Shown here piece after piece: positions 7,940-17,295 of a stretch of 42,192 bases of DNA. Source of the DNA: an uncultured bacterium (GTDB lineage Bacteria > Elusimicrobiota > Elusimicrobia > Elusimicrobiales > Elusimicrobiaceae); contig CASFXV010000013.1 in assembly GCA_949298795.1 (NCBI GenBank), positions 1 through 42,192 of the forward strand. The letters are read 5' to 3'. Every line of letters begins with the position of its first letter. Position 1 is the stretch's first letter. A program made the translations under genes and the position numbers. The notes beneath the pieces were generated by a model. The model was not told the DNA's origin. It did not search any database and saw nothing but the letters and a program-made list of their open reading frames with translations.

Positions 7940-9055
7940 ATGTTGTGGCGCAAAGCAGCGGTTTTTATTTTTTCTTTGTTGCTGTGGCAGGCGGGGGCGG
8001 CGCAAGCCCGCCCGGAAAGTTCGTGGAAACAGTTTCTAAAAGCCATTACCCGCTCTGAAGAGCGGCAAAGCCTAGAGTTAAAAAATTCTTTGGAAAATGT
8101 ATCCAAAGGCGCGGCGAAGACAAGCAGAATGGGGAAATTTTCCCGGTTACTGGGGCTACGGGCTTTATGGGGTGCTAAAAAACTCCGCCAACAACAATTT
8201 GAAAAAGAAGTACATTACAGCGTTTTTCAAGTTTTAGATAATGACAGACAACCTTTTGGAACAGGTTTTGTCTTTGTCCGGCCGGACGGCTCCGGTCAAA
8301 TATGGGCCGCTGCCGCCGGGCACTTGACCAAGCAAATAGGCCAAAAGGTGCCGGTTCGTTTCTATATAGGAGACGGGGACTATTTACCGGCATTTTTTAT
8401 AGTAAGGGCTCGGGGGTCGGTAGGGTTTCATAACCCGGATATGGTTTTAATGGAAGTGCCTGCCTGGGTGCATAAATATATTAAACCGTTAAAAGTGGAT
8501 TTGCAGCCGGTGCGCTTGGGAGACAAGGTGGACTCTTATGGTTACCACGGCCCTTTTATAGGAAGCCAATTAATTAAAACGGCGGGCAGGAAAATCATCG
8601 CTTCAGACGGCTGGCAGATACGCACTACCTATAATTTTGGCAATAAAGACGGTTTTGCGCAAGGGGCTTGCGGCAGCCCGGTGATAAAAAACGGAAAAGT
8701 GATAGGTTTGCATATAGGCAGCTACTTTGGTAAATACAGCTATGTATTAAATTTCCCCCGCGTGTCCCAATTTTTATTTGACCAAATGGAAGGGAAGCCT
8801 TCATTGATTAGGGACGTTATTGTGAATGGGCATTATATAACTTCCTTAACTTTAACCCAGCGTGTAAGCGATGTGGAAATTTTTAGAAATGGTGAAAAAT
8901 TAACGGAAATTTGTATTACCCAACATCCGGAACCGGTGGACTATAGACATTTGGAACGTTCCCTGCCTGTCTTACGCAAGGGGGACTTGCTTCGTTTTCG
9001 TATTACAACCGATGGGCAAGACCAGCGTGATTTTATTACTTATACCATACAATAA
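7940..9055 (+). CDS. secreted chymotrypsin-fold cysteine protease, paralog 2
   Basis: A 371-residue paralog of its upstream neighbour. Signal peptide 1-23 (ending AQA), basic linker (25-90), protease domain (about 92-285) and the same C-terminal domain with VDYRHLER at 333-340. Triad by position: H128 in AAGHLTK, D167 in NPDMVL, C244 in GACGSP; pocket His at 258 in GLHIGS. Cys again replaces the usual Ser. A good SD (AAGGAG) lies 5 bases before ATG. Divergence from paralog 1 is large outside the motifs, so this is an old duplication and not a recent copy. It ends before a 360-base stretch with a decayed reading frame. Confidence 0.8.
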   Translation: MLWRKAAVFIFSLLLWQAGAAQARPESSWKQFLKAITRSEERQSLELKNSLENVSKGAAKTSRMGKFSRLLGLRALWGAKKLRQQQFEKEVHYSVFQVLDNDRQPFGTGFVFVRPDGSGQIWAAAAGHLTKQIGQKVPVRFYIGDGDYLPAFFIVRARGSVGFHNPDMVLMEVPAWVHKYIKPLKVDLQPVRLGDKVDSYGYHGPFIGSQLIKTAGRKIIASDGWQIRTTYNFGNKDGFAQGACGSPVIKNGKVIGLHIGSYFGKYSYVLNFPRVSQFLFDQMEGKPSLIRDVIVNGHYITSLTLTQRVSDVEIFRNGEKLTEICITQHPEPVDYRHLERSLPVLRKGDLLRFRITTDGQDQRDFITYTIQ

Positions 9056-9163
9056 AATAGGAAAAAACGGTCTTCTTTCTCATCTTGTTTTGCGTATGCG
9101 GCCGGGCGTTTGGGCCCGGGGCGGAAAACCGGTAAACAGTGTGGTGGATAAATTGCAAAGCGT

Positions 9164-9413
9164 ATGGAAAATCGTCCGCGTAAAACGGTATTTGAAACAG
9201 AGCTTTTTTACAATTTGGGCGGTATTTCTCAGGAAAAGGACGGACACCTGTCAGAAAGGGTAGATAGGAACGATTTTAAAGCCTCTTTTGCGCATGCTAA
9301 AGCAAAAAATGTTTTTTGTTAAACATCATGTGTTGCCAGGAGAGGTGGCGCTGTTTAAAGCGCTTTCTGGCGCCCGGATGGAAAAGGTTATAGAACATCA
9401 AGTGGAAAAATAA
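9164..9413 (+). pseudogene. possible small gene broken by a one-base frameshift
   Basis: The 360 bases between paralogs 2 and 3 hold no intact long gene. From ATG 9164 a frame runs 52 codons (starting MENRPRKTVFETELF) to TAA at 9320-9322. In the next frame, ATG 9309 runs 34 codons to TAA at 9411-9413. The two meet at a run of six T (9312-9317), and removing one T would join them into one product of about 85 residues. I do not recognise it. Upstream (9056-9163) a third frame is open, with an HLVLRMRPGVW segment. It could be a remnant, a sequencing indel or chance. Confidence 0.3.
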
Positions 9414-9415
9414 AA

Positions 9416-10522
9416 ATGAAAGTTTGGAAATATTTGCTTTTTCTATTTTTATGCGGTTTATCGGTTTGCGTAAACGCCCAATCCGGCAAGAAACTGGTTA
9501 AAAGCTTGCAGGAAGGGGTGGAGCGCTCTGCCGCAAATACGGGGCGGGCGGGGGCTGTTTGCGAAGCGCGGCAAACGGTCCAAAAGTTGGAGAGGACAGT
9601 AGGCAAGAAATCGGATGAAGTCCGCCGCAACATCATCCGCCGGGGCGTCTTTTCATTGGGGCAAATATTTCGCGAAGAAGTGGAGCGGCACATCCGCCAG
9701 TCTATTTTTCAAGTGATTGTGCCAAAGGACGGTTCTACCCGCGGTTCCGGTTTTGTATTTGAGCGGGACGGACAAATTTGGGGAATCGTTTCTTATCATG
9801 TTTCCGGACGGGCCGGGAACCGGTTAAAAATGCGTTTTTATAAAGAAGACGGTACGGCGGTATATTATTTTGGCTATGTGGCGTCTTCCGGCTCATACGG
9901 GTTTAACGGGGTGGACGCCGCGTTAGTTTCTTTGCCTCAGGAAGTAAAAGAACATGTTAAACCGTTGGTAATATCGCAAAGAAGCGCTCAGAAGAATACG
10001 ATAGTGGATTCTTTTGGCTTTCCGGACCCTGATTTTTCCCCCAAAGATTACAGCAAAAACGCCGGACGGCGCATATTAGACGTATGCGGATATAAAATCA
10101 TTACCACGCTTCCCTCAGCAGGGAGTGGAAACGGGGCATGCGGCGGCCCTTTGCTTAATGAAAGGGGGGAAGTGGTGGGTATTCACAGCGGAAGCTTTAA
10201 AGGAACATTGGGCTTTGCGGTAGACGCCAAAACCGGAATAGACGATTTATTTTCGGCTATGGATAACCAGGGAAAAGTATTGAGACCCCTTATTTTTAAC
10301 GGGATAAAAATTACAGATATTAATATAAGCGAAAATATTGGCTTGGTGGAAATCCGCCGGGACGGAAAGACCTTTTTTAGCCGTGACTTTAAGCGCTATC
10401 CCGGGTCGCTGGATTACAGACGTTTGGAAAGAGTCATCCCCGCCAAAAAAGGAGATAAGGTTTTTCTCTTTTTAAATCAGGGTGCCCAGGAAGCGCGTTT
10501 AGAAGTGTATGAAGTAAGATAA
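9416..10522 (+). CDS. secreted chymotrypsin-fold cysteine protease, paralog 3
   Basis: A 368-residue paralog. Signal peptide 1-21 (ending VNA), basic helical linker (24-90), protease domain (about 95-285), C-terminal domain with LDYRRLER at 332-339. Triad: H128 in SYHVSG, D167 in GVDAAL, C242 in GACGGP; pocket His at 256 in GIHSGS. The motif block is closer to paralog 1 than to paralog 2. It has no clear SD (GGAAAAATAAAA before ATG). Its start is 3 bases after the stop of the broken small frame, so coupling may once have helped translation. It is followed by a terminator, which separates it from the giant outer-membrane protein. Confidence 0.8.
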   Translation: MKVWKYLLFLFLCGLSVCVNAQSGKKLVKSLQEGVERSAANTGRAGAVCEARQTVQKLERTVGKKSDEVRRNIIRRGVFSLGQIFREEVERHIRQSIFQVIVPKDGSTRGSGFVFERDGQIWGIVSYHVSGRAGNRLKMRFYKEDGTAVYYFGYVASSGSYGFNGVDAALVSLPQEVKEHVKPLVISQRSAQKNTIVDSFGFPDPDFSPKDYSKNAGRRILDVCGYKIITTLPSAGSGNGACGGPLLNERGEVVGIHSGSFKGTLGFAVDAKTGIDDLFSAMDNQGKVLRPLIFNGIKITDINISENIGLVEIRRDGKTFFSRDFKRYPGSLDYRRLERVIPAKKGDKVFLFLNQGAQEARLEVYEVR

Positions 10523-10540
10523 TGCTGTTTTTATCAAATT

Positions 10541-10567
10541 AATCCCCCTTTTTAAGGGGGATTTTTT
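10541..10567 (+). terminator. terminator after the protease cluster
   Basis: AATCCCCCTT (10541-10550), loop TTT, AAGGGGGATT (10554-10563) followed by a T run to 10567. Confidence 0.9.
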
Positions 10568-10615
10568 ATGCCCAAAACGCCAGGCTAAAAAAGGGCAAAT
10601 ATTATAGAATAGAAA

Positions 10616-13600
10616 ATGAGGTATTTTGCCCCCATGAAAATCCTCCGGATCTTTCTGTGCCTCCTTTTGTGCACGCAACTTATACTTCCGCCTGGTTTGA
10701 GGGCGGAAGACTTGCCGTACAGCCTGGTGGACAAAAACCAATATGATATCTTTGCGCAAGACCAAGAAGCCCAGCGGGAAAAAGAATTAACCGTGGAAGA
10801 ACCCGCCGACGACGCCCAACTGCTTAAATATTCCGATGAGTTCTGGCGCCAGGCCGTAACCTCCGTGGAAGGAGCCTATAAGCTGGATAAAGACCCCGAA
10901 CCCATACCGGACTTGACCCTTTTAAACCCTACGCTTTCCCTGCCTTTGTATGGCACCAGCATCGCCCTTACCGGGCGTTATGTGCTGGGGTTTAAGATGG
11001 AAGCCAAACGCTATAAGGAGGACGACAACAACACCACCGAAGAGCGCAACCTGCGCAGTAACAGCATGCTGCAGGAACTGCAGCTTAAAATGCAGGGTAA
11101 AATTTTAGACCGCGTATTTGTGGATATTGACTATGATGACCAGCGCGAGGAAGAAAAAACCATCTCCGTAGCGTACCGCGGCAAACCGGGGGAATTTGTT
11201 CAGCTGGCTGAATTTGGGGACATTAATTTGTCCTTGCCGGAAACGGAATTCATCGCCTACCAAAAACAGCTGTTTGGTGCGCAGATGCACTTGCAGTATC
11301 AGGATTTAAATTTAAGGTTGATCGGCTCCCAAACCAAAGGGTCCAGCAAGCAAAAGCAATTTATCGGCAGCAGCGTGTTGGAAATCAATACCCTTTCCGA
11401 TGCGGACTACAAACGCCGCACCTATTACGATTTAACCTTCGGCGGAAATATTAAAAAAGACACGCAGGGCCGCCTCCCCACCGGTTTTTATACAGACGCC
11501 TACCAACAGTGGACCGCCGTTATGGGCAACATATCCCCCGGTACGGAAGAAATTTATTTAGACGCCAATAATACCGATAACGATTTTGTGCCCATATCCA
11601 AAACCGCTTCTGACGTGCTGGGCGGCGGCAAACGCACCGCCAATTGGCGTTTGCTTACCCGCGGGACGGACTACACAGTGGACTATGCCAGCGGCATCAT
11701 TCAGTTTAAACGCACCATCACGGCCGAAAGTTTTATAGCGGTGGACTATGTAAGCACCACCGGCAACCGTTTAAGCCAGGTAATGGGGGACGCGGGGGAC
11801 ATTAAATTAATTAAAACCGAAAACGAAAAACCCGTTGCGTTTACCTCTAACGAAACGTCTTATCAGTTGGAATTAAAAACGTATTATTCTTTAGGAGCCC
11901 AGCAGATTACGCGTGATGACGGAAAAGGCAACTTCCTTTTGCGCGTGATGGATGCGGCCGGGCAGGAAATTTCCCTGCCGGTGGACGGCGGCGGTACGCT
12001 TACCTATCCCAGCAACATCATTATGGATTTTGACAACGGGGTCTTTTATTTGGAGCGCCGCTTTTCTGACAGTACGCTTTACAATACCACACCGGTGTCT
12101 TCTTACAACCGCACGTTTAAAGTGGAGTATACCTCCAAGGTAAAAACGTATTTTATTGAGTCCAATATTGTTATTGAGTCTGAAACGGTTAAGTTAAACG
12201 GCAAAACGCTTACCCGCAATAATGATTATTATATTGACTATACCTCCGGCTTTATCACCTTTTACAAAGGCGACGATATAACGGATTCTTCCGTCATAGA
12301 CATCACTTACGATACGGTATCCGGCAGCGGCTCCAATACTTCTGTCATGGGCGGGCGGTTAGACTATAAGCTGTGGGATAAAATACAATTAGGCACTACG
12401 CTATTGAAAGAAGGGGGGGAGAAACCCTCCACCGTTCCGCAAGTAGGCAATTACAGCAAAGACTTGTTGGTATATGGGGCCGACATCAACGGCAAAGACA
12501 TTAAACTTTCGGACAAAGTATCTGTGGATTTCGGCGCGGAAGCGGCAGAGTCCCGCAACAATCCCAACCAGTTTGGCTATGCCATGGTGGACAGCATGAA
12601 CGAAACCAGCATACAAACGGCCGGCTCAAAAGTGTTTAGGGACTGGATTATCGCCGCCAACCCCGGCGGAAAGGCCGCATTTTGGGGTTCTGTGGCGTGG
12701 GATACGCAGGATGTTCCTACATTGGAAATCAACCCCAATTCCGTAAGTACCTATAACGACAAACAACAAGTTTTAATTATTAATTACGATTTTACCAAAG
12801 CCGCCACCACCGTTAACCAAATGACAGGTAAAACTTATTTGGAAGAAGGGTATGATGAGGTTTCTATCGTTTATCCGTTAAGCGTCAGCGGGGTGGATTT
12901 GTCAGACAAAACCTCGTTTGATTTAACCATGCGCGGGGAAAAGAACGGCCCGCAGTTAAACGTTACTTTTGGTAATATCAGCGAATATTCTGATAACAGT
13001 GAAGGCATGTACACGCAATGCAGCCCTTCGAGTTTAGTGCCCAAAACGGAAGATATCCGCTGCCGCAACAGCTTGGCCCCCAGCGAGGATATCGGCTGGG
13101 AGTATGAAGACCCGGACGGAACCCTCCACCGCTATAACCCGTTTGTGAACAATGTGTATAATCCGGAGTCCCAGCCCAACGGCCGCATTGATACGCAGGA
13201 TTTAAACGCCAACGGCCTGTTTGATGCGGAAGAAATACCCGCTTTGGGTAACTTCGGTTTTGCGCAGGGGGATGGCTCTATTGCGGATAACGACCAAGTC
13301 TCTTGGTCGGACAACCGTATTAATTTTGATAGCTGGCAAACCTTTGTAACTCCCCTGGATATTGCAGATGTAAAAGACCAGTGGACGGCCGTTCGCCATT
13401 TGCGTATCACTTTAAAAATGACCGATGAAATGCGCGCCGCCGGCAAGTATAAAGGGCAAATTAAAATTGCCAATGTGGCTCTTTCCGGCACCGCTTGGAA
13501 TACCATGCCGGAGAATGAAGATAAACGCATTTTAGTTACCGGTATTAATAACGTAGATAACGCCAATTATGAGCCTATCTTTAATGACATACACGGGGAC

Positions 13601-16078
13601 GGACTGGAAGTTTTTAATTATTTATATGGTTCCATCGGCAATTTAAAGAAAGCGACCGACTCCGTAAACGCCAAAGACCAATCTTTAGACATTGAATTTA
13701 ACACCTTGGGGTTAAGCCCGGTGCCGGATGACGCCACCGACGAACACCCGGCGGGAGAACTATACGCCAGCCGAAATTTTTCCAGTATGGATTTTACCCA
13801 ACACAAAGAATTCCGCTTCTTGCTGCACAGTGAAGAGTCTAACGCCGGGTCTGAGTTTTTCTTAAAAGTAGGTACGGAGAATAATTACGATAAAGTCATC
13901 GTTCCCGCCGGGTTTGACGGCTGGCGGCTGATTTCCTTAAAAATGGTGGATACGGACGGGGACGGCATTGCCGATTCTTTTGAAAACGCTTCTAAAGAAG
14001 AATACAACGTGCGCGTGGCCCGCCACCGCGTGCCGGGCGGGTTAATGAACTTTAAGAAAGTAAGTTTAATTATAGCCGGTATGCAAAAGGACGACAGCCC
14101 CCTCCCCGGTGTGCAGGGCGGGCATGTGTGGTTAAATGTTATCCATTTGGCGGAAACCATTATTCAGCACGGTCAAGCTTATACGGGAAACGTAGCCGTT
14201 AAATTAGAGGGCTGGGGCAGCGCCGGCGCCAAATACAAATATCAAGACAGCAATTTTGAAACGCCTCTTACGGTTTCCAAAAACCAGGAAAAAACAGAAG
14301 AAGAATATTATTTGAAAGTAGACAGAGTAAAAGAATTCCCCATGGAAGCCACTTTAACCCGCAGTACGGTGGTAACCCCCAATATTGAAGACAGCACAGA
14401 CTATAACACCATTAGCTTATTGGATAAAGGCACCGTGGAGCGGGAACGCGCCGTGGTGCGCGGAGATTTTATAAAAGAAAATATGCCCAAAGTAGGTTTG
14501 GAATACACCATGGACCAAACGGATTATGACCTTCTGCAGCGTAAGGACGACGTGCATACGTACGGCGTTACCGTCAACCATGAAACGCAAACCTTAAAAA
14601 GCGTGAACGCCGGGTATTATTTTACCAATACCAAAATAGATTATGCCAAAGAGATGCATGCGGAGTCCGTCAATCATTATAATACGGATGAGGACACCCA
14701 AAAACTCAATGTAAAGGTGAATTATCAGCCTACGAATAACTTTAACTTCGTTCCCAGTTATAACATTACCAAAAGTACGGAAGAACGCTTGCGTTATGAA
14801 AGCGGGGAAGCGCAAAACTTTAAATACCCCAAGGCCATGAACCAAAGTACCGGTTTTACCAGCACCTGGAAGGTGGCCTCTTGGCTGGCCCCCTCCTTTA
14901 GTTACAATATTTCCACGACGGAAAATAACAATCTAACCGCTAAAACCGTTATAGCAGACGGGCAAAAAGAAGATGTGGGCGTAGGGGCGGTGAAGTCTAT
15001 TAACCGCAATGCGGACGGGGGGATTTCTTTAACTCTAAACGGTAACGAATTAATGCCCAACAGCAAATTGTTTAATACGTTTGTAATTTCCAATTCATTC
15101 CGCATACAGGACGCAGACAGCTGGAACGATGTAGACAGCGGTTTTGATTCCCGCAAAGAATTATGGATACGCGGATCCATGGGAGATGTGGGCCGCTACG
15201 GGTATTTAAGCTCTATGACTTTGCGTGATACATTTACCTCTTCCCAACGGTGGTCCCCTTTTGCTAAGTATGAGTTGGCCGGCATGGCGGCGCCGTTAAA
15301 AACAGTATCCCTGATTAATAACTTTAGCTATACCACCCAAACAAACAGCCAAACGGGAACGGAGTATGACTCCGTCAGCCAAACCCTGCCGGATTTGGTT
15401 TTTTCCATCAGTGATTTGGAAAAATTCTTTTACGCCGGTTCTTGGCTCAGCTCCTCCAACTTAAAATTGCGTTACAGTTTAATTACGCAAACTACCGAAC
15501 AATCCCAAGACGGATTGGAAACCCAATACGGCGGGGATTTGCGCTTTATCTTATTTAATTATTTTGATAACGTGTTAAACTTTACGCGCAAAAAGTCAGA
15601 CACGCAAGACTTGCGCGCCGGCACCAATTTGGAACGCTACGAAGATGAAGATTTATCCGTGCAGACGTCTTTTTATATCGGAAATTTACGCTTAACGCCT
15701 AAACTTACCTACACTTCCCATGATAAATGGCTGGTGGGCAAACTGAGCGAAAGCACCACGGAAACCATTCCCAGTTTAACTTTGCGTTGGGACTTTAACC
15801 TCCCCCGCGGGATTTGGCTGCCTTTTGTAAACCGCAATTATAACGCCACTAACCGCGTGATTTGGAATACCGTGCTTAGTTATACGGATAAGTCCTCCCC
15901 GGTGGAAGTGACCGACAATTACGAACTGTATGATATTACCACATCGCTGGATTATGAAATGTCCCAAAACTTGCGTTTTAACGTGTCCGGCGGATACAGT
16001 ATTTTAAAACACGCGTACGTGGCTACGGAAGATTACGACGCGTATAATTTTTCCGCCAACATTACCGTACAATTTTAA
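10616..16078 (+). CDS. giant SprA-like outer-membrane protein
   Basis: Up to 1820 residues. ATG 10616 is one start; ATG 10634 (residue 7, with GAGG 11 bases upstream) gives a more normal signal peptide (MKILRIFLCLLL..., cut after LRA) and may be the true one. Two repeats of a D-Y-x-x-D-Y-x-S-G-x-I-x-F element lie near residues 353 and 538, each ending in a strand of the AVDYVST type, as in SprA_N domains of type IX secretion translocons. Acidic Asn/Asp loops near 859 (DTQDLNANGLFD) and 1111 (DTDGDGIADSFE) look Ca-binding. The last about 600 residues alternate in beta-strand fashion, and the chain ends in Val-Gln-Phe, the C-terminal aromatic of outer-membrane barrels. Likely a large barrel or secretion channel; family assignment is moderate. 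comF follows after 13 bases. Confidence 0.6.
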   Translation: MRYFAPMKILRIFLCLLLCTQLILPPGLRAEDLPYSLVDKNQYDIFAQDQEAQREKELTVEEPADDAQLLKYSDEFWRQAVTSVEGAYKLDKDPEPIPDLTLLNPTLSLPLYGTSIALTGRYVLGFKMEAKRYKEDDNNTTEERNLRSNSMLQELQLKMQGKILDRVFVDIDYDDQREEEKTISVAYRGKPGEFVQLAEFGDINLSLPETEFIAYQKQLFGAQMHLQYQDLNLRLIGSQTKGSSKQKQFIGSSVLEINTLSDADYKRRTYYDLTFGGNIKKDTQGRLPTGFYTDAYQQWTAVMGNISPGTEEIYLDANNTDNDFVPISKTASDVLGGGKRTANWRLLTRGTDYTVDYASGIIQFKRTITAESFIAVDYVSTTGNRLSQVMGDAGDIKLIKTENEKPVAFTSNETSYQLELKTYYSLGAQQITRDDGKGNFLLRVMDAAGQEISLPVDGGGTLTYPSNIIMDFDNGVFYLERRFSDSTLYNTTPVSSYNRTFKVEYTSKVKTYFIESNIVIESETVKLNGKTLTRNNDYYIDYTSGFITFYKGDDITDSSVIDITYDTVSGSGSNTSVMGGRLDYKLWDKIQLGTTLLKEGGEKPSTVPQVGNYSKDLLVYGADINGKDIKLSDKVSVDFGAEAAESRNNPNQFGYAMVDSMNETSIQTAGSKVFRDWIIAANPGGKAAFWGSVAWDTQDVPTLEINPNSVSTYNDKQQVLIINYDFTKAATTVNQMTGKTYLEEGYDEVSIVYPLSVSGVDLSDKTSFDLTMRGEKNGPQLNVTFGNISEYSDNSEGMYTQCSPSSLVPKTEDIRCRNSLAPSEDIGWEYEDPDGTLHRYNPFVNNVYNPESQPNGRIDTQDLNANGLFDAEEIPALGNFGFAQGDGSIADNDQVSWSDNRINFDSWQTFVTPLDIADVKDQWTAVRHLRITLKMTDEMRAAGKYKGQIKIANVALSGTAWNTMPENEDKRILVTGINNVDNANYEPIFNDIHGDGLEVFNYLYGSIGNLKKATDSVNAKDQSLDIEFNTLGLSPVPDDATDEHPAGELYASRNFSSMDFTQHKEFRFLLHSEESNAGSEFFLKVGTENNYDKVIVPAGFDGWRLISLKMVDTDGDGIADSFENASKEEYNVRVARHRVPGGLMNFKKVSLIIAGMQKDDSPLPGVQGGHVWLNVIHLAETIIQHGQAYTGNVAVKLEGWGSAGAKYKYQDSNFETPLTVSKNQEKTEEEYYLKVDRVKEFPMEATLTRSTVVTPNIEDSTDYNTISLLDKGTVERERAVVRGDFIKENMPKVGLEYTMDQTDYDLLQRKDDVHTYGVTVNHETQTLKSVNAGYYFTNTKIDYAKEMHAESVNHYNTDEDTQKLNVKVNYQPTNNFNFVPSYNITKSTEERLRYESGEAQNFKYPKAMNQSTGFTSTWKVASWLAPSFSYNISTTENNNLTAKTVIADGQKEDVGVGAVKSINRNADGGISLTLNGNELMPNSKLFNTFVISNSFRIQDADSWNDVDSGFDSRKELWIRGSMGDVGRYGYLSSMTLRDTFTSSQRWSPFAKYELAGMAAPLKTVSLINNFSYTTQTNSQTGTEYDSVSQTLPDLVFSISDLEKFFYAGSWLSSSNLKLRYSLITQTTEQSQDGLETQYGGDLRFILFNYFDNVLNFTRKKSDTQDLRAGTNLERYEDEDLSVQTSFYIGNLRLTPKLTYTSHDKWLVGKLSESTTETIPSLTLRWDFNLPRGIWLPFVNRNYNATNRVIWNTVLSYTDKSSPVEVTDNYELYDITTSLDYEMSQNLRFNVSGGYSILKHAYVATEDYDAYNFSANITVQF

Positions 16079-16091
16079 TAAATGGGTATTT

Positions 16092-16829
16092 ATGCATCGC
16101 GCAAAACGGCTTTTTGTTCAAACTGGAAAATACATCTTGCATATACTATTTCCTAAAACCTGTTTTTCCTGCGGGGCGGATTTACCGTTTGGGGAAGATT
16201 TTCCGCTGTGCGCTGTATGCTTTTCCCAAATACAATACCCGGGGCCGCTTATTTGCCGCCGGTGCGGAACGGTTCTTCCTGCCGGCGGCGCGCATTGCGC
16301 GCGCTGCCGGGGAAGCAAGGCCAAAACGTTTAAATGCGGCGTGATACGTTCCGCCTGGTTGTTTGGCCCCCAAACCCAGGCGTTAATCCATGCGTTTAAA
16401 TACCAGGGGTATAGTTTCTTGGCGGATTTTTTAGGGGAGCGCATGGCGCAGGAGTTTATAAAATACCCGGAGCTAACACCCATAGACTGGGTGGTTCCCG
16501 TTCCGCTTCATCCTAAAAAACGGCGCGTGCGCGGGTATAACCAGTCCCAGCTGTTAGCGGAAAGTTTTTGTAAACACACGGGCCTTTTACTGCGCGGGGA
16601 AGTGTTGCTTCGCCAAAGAGACACGCTTTCCCAAGCGCGGTTAAAGAGGGCAGAGCGTCTGACCAATATGGCAGGGGCGTTTGCCGCCTTGCCGGAAGTG
16701 AAAGGCAAACGCATTTTGCTGATAGATGATGTAGCCACTACGGGGGCTACGCTGGAAGGCTGTGCGGCGGCGTTAAAGCAAGCCGGGGCCAAACAGGTAA
16801 CGGCGTTTACCTTGGCCCGTGAGCCGTAA
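16092..16829 (+). CDS. comF: ComF family phosphoribosyltransferase-like protein
   Basis: A 245-residue ComF/GntX protein. The N-terminal double zinc region has cysteine pairs C24/C27, C40/C43, C55/C58 and C69/C72. It is followed by the [19 protein letters not shown] block (about 136-154) and the type I phosphoribosyltransferase PRPP loop [14 protein letters not shown] (about 206-220). In competent bacteria ComF helps move single-stranded DNA into the cytoplasm and binds primosome proteins; in many others its role is unknown. With a type IV pilus ATPase in the window, DNA uptake is a fair guess. No good SD is visible. It is probably read through from the upstream giant gene, and ends at the terminator near 16850. 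Confidence 0.9.
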   Translation: MHRAKRLFVQTGKYILHILFPKTCFSCGADLPFGEDFPLCAVCFSQIQYPGPLICRRCGTVLPAGGAHCARCRGSKAKTFKCGVIRSAWLFGPQTQALIHAFKYQGYSFLADFLGERMAQEFIKYPELTPIDWVVPVPLHPKKRRVRGYNQSQLLAESFCKHTGLLLRGEVLLRQRDTLSQARLKRAERLTNMAGAFAALPEVKGKRILLIDDVATTGATLEGCAAALKQAGAKQVTAFTLAREP

Positions 16830-16846
16830 CTTTTTGTTACACAAAT

Positions 16847-16878
16847 AAAAACCCCGCTTTTGATAGGCGGGGTTTTTT
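16847..16878. terminator. bidirectional terminator between comF and the SEC-C gene
   Basis: AAAAACCCCGC (16847-16857) pairs with GCGGGGTTTTTT (16867-16878), with a 9-base loop. Flanking A and T runs make it usable from both sides. Confidence 0.9.
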
Positions 16879-16887
16879 ATTCAGATG

Positions 16888-17277
16888 TTATTTATTGGCG
16901 CCGCAGCATTTTTTGTATTTTTTGCCGCTTCCGCAGGGGCACGGGTCATTACGGCCGATTTTGGGCCCCTCATGCACCACGGTTTCCACTTTTTGCGCTT
17001 CGCCGTTTTGGTTTTGAAATTCCGCCTTGTGGGCTTCCATCCATTTCTTCATGGCGCGTATGCTTTTAAAGTCTACGCCGTCTTTTTCCATGCGTTTGGC
17101 AATATCAATAAAGCGCTGTTTTACAGCCGGGTCTTTTAATTTGCTTTTAAACATGGCCGGCAGAGAGTCCAGCTCTTTTTCCAAGCGTTCCTCTATGGAT
17201 TGTTTCGGCTTTTTAGGGGCCGCTGCCGCCGTTTGGGCTGGCTCAGCCTCTTCTTGTTTTTTAAACGGATTCCACAT
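16888..17277 (-). CDS. SEC-C zinc-motif protein
   Basis: A 129-residue cytoplasmic protein. It ends with a SEC-C motif (residues 108-126: [17 protein letters not shown]), with C113, C115, C124 and C125 as zinc ligands, as at the SecA C-terminus where it binds SecB and ribosomes. The rest is charged and helical with a Lys/Ala/Pro-rich stretch (about 8-30). No SecA ATPase domain is present, so this is a stand-alone SEC-C protein of unknown function. SD AAGGAG lies 11 bases before ATG. Last gene of the M23-AAA-AAA-SEC-C unit. Confidence 0.8.
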   Translation of the reverse strand: MWNPFKKQEEAEPAQTAAAAPKKPKQSIEERLEKELDSLPAMFKSKLKDPAVKQRFIDIAKRMEKDGVDFKSIRAMKKWMEAHKAEFQNQNGEAQKVETVVHEGPKIGRNDPCPCGSGKKYKKCCGANK

Positions 17278-17295
17278 ATAAATTAAAACTCCTTA

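Noticed and set aside
9056..9163. Possible remnant of a REP-type (Y1) transposase, from an HLVLRMRPGVW segment
   Set aside because: Only one short hydrophobic segment fits; no HUH motif or catalytic Tyr region was found.
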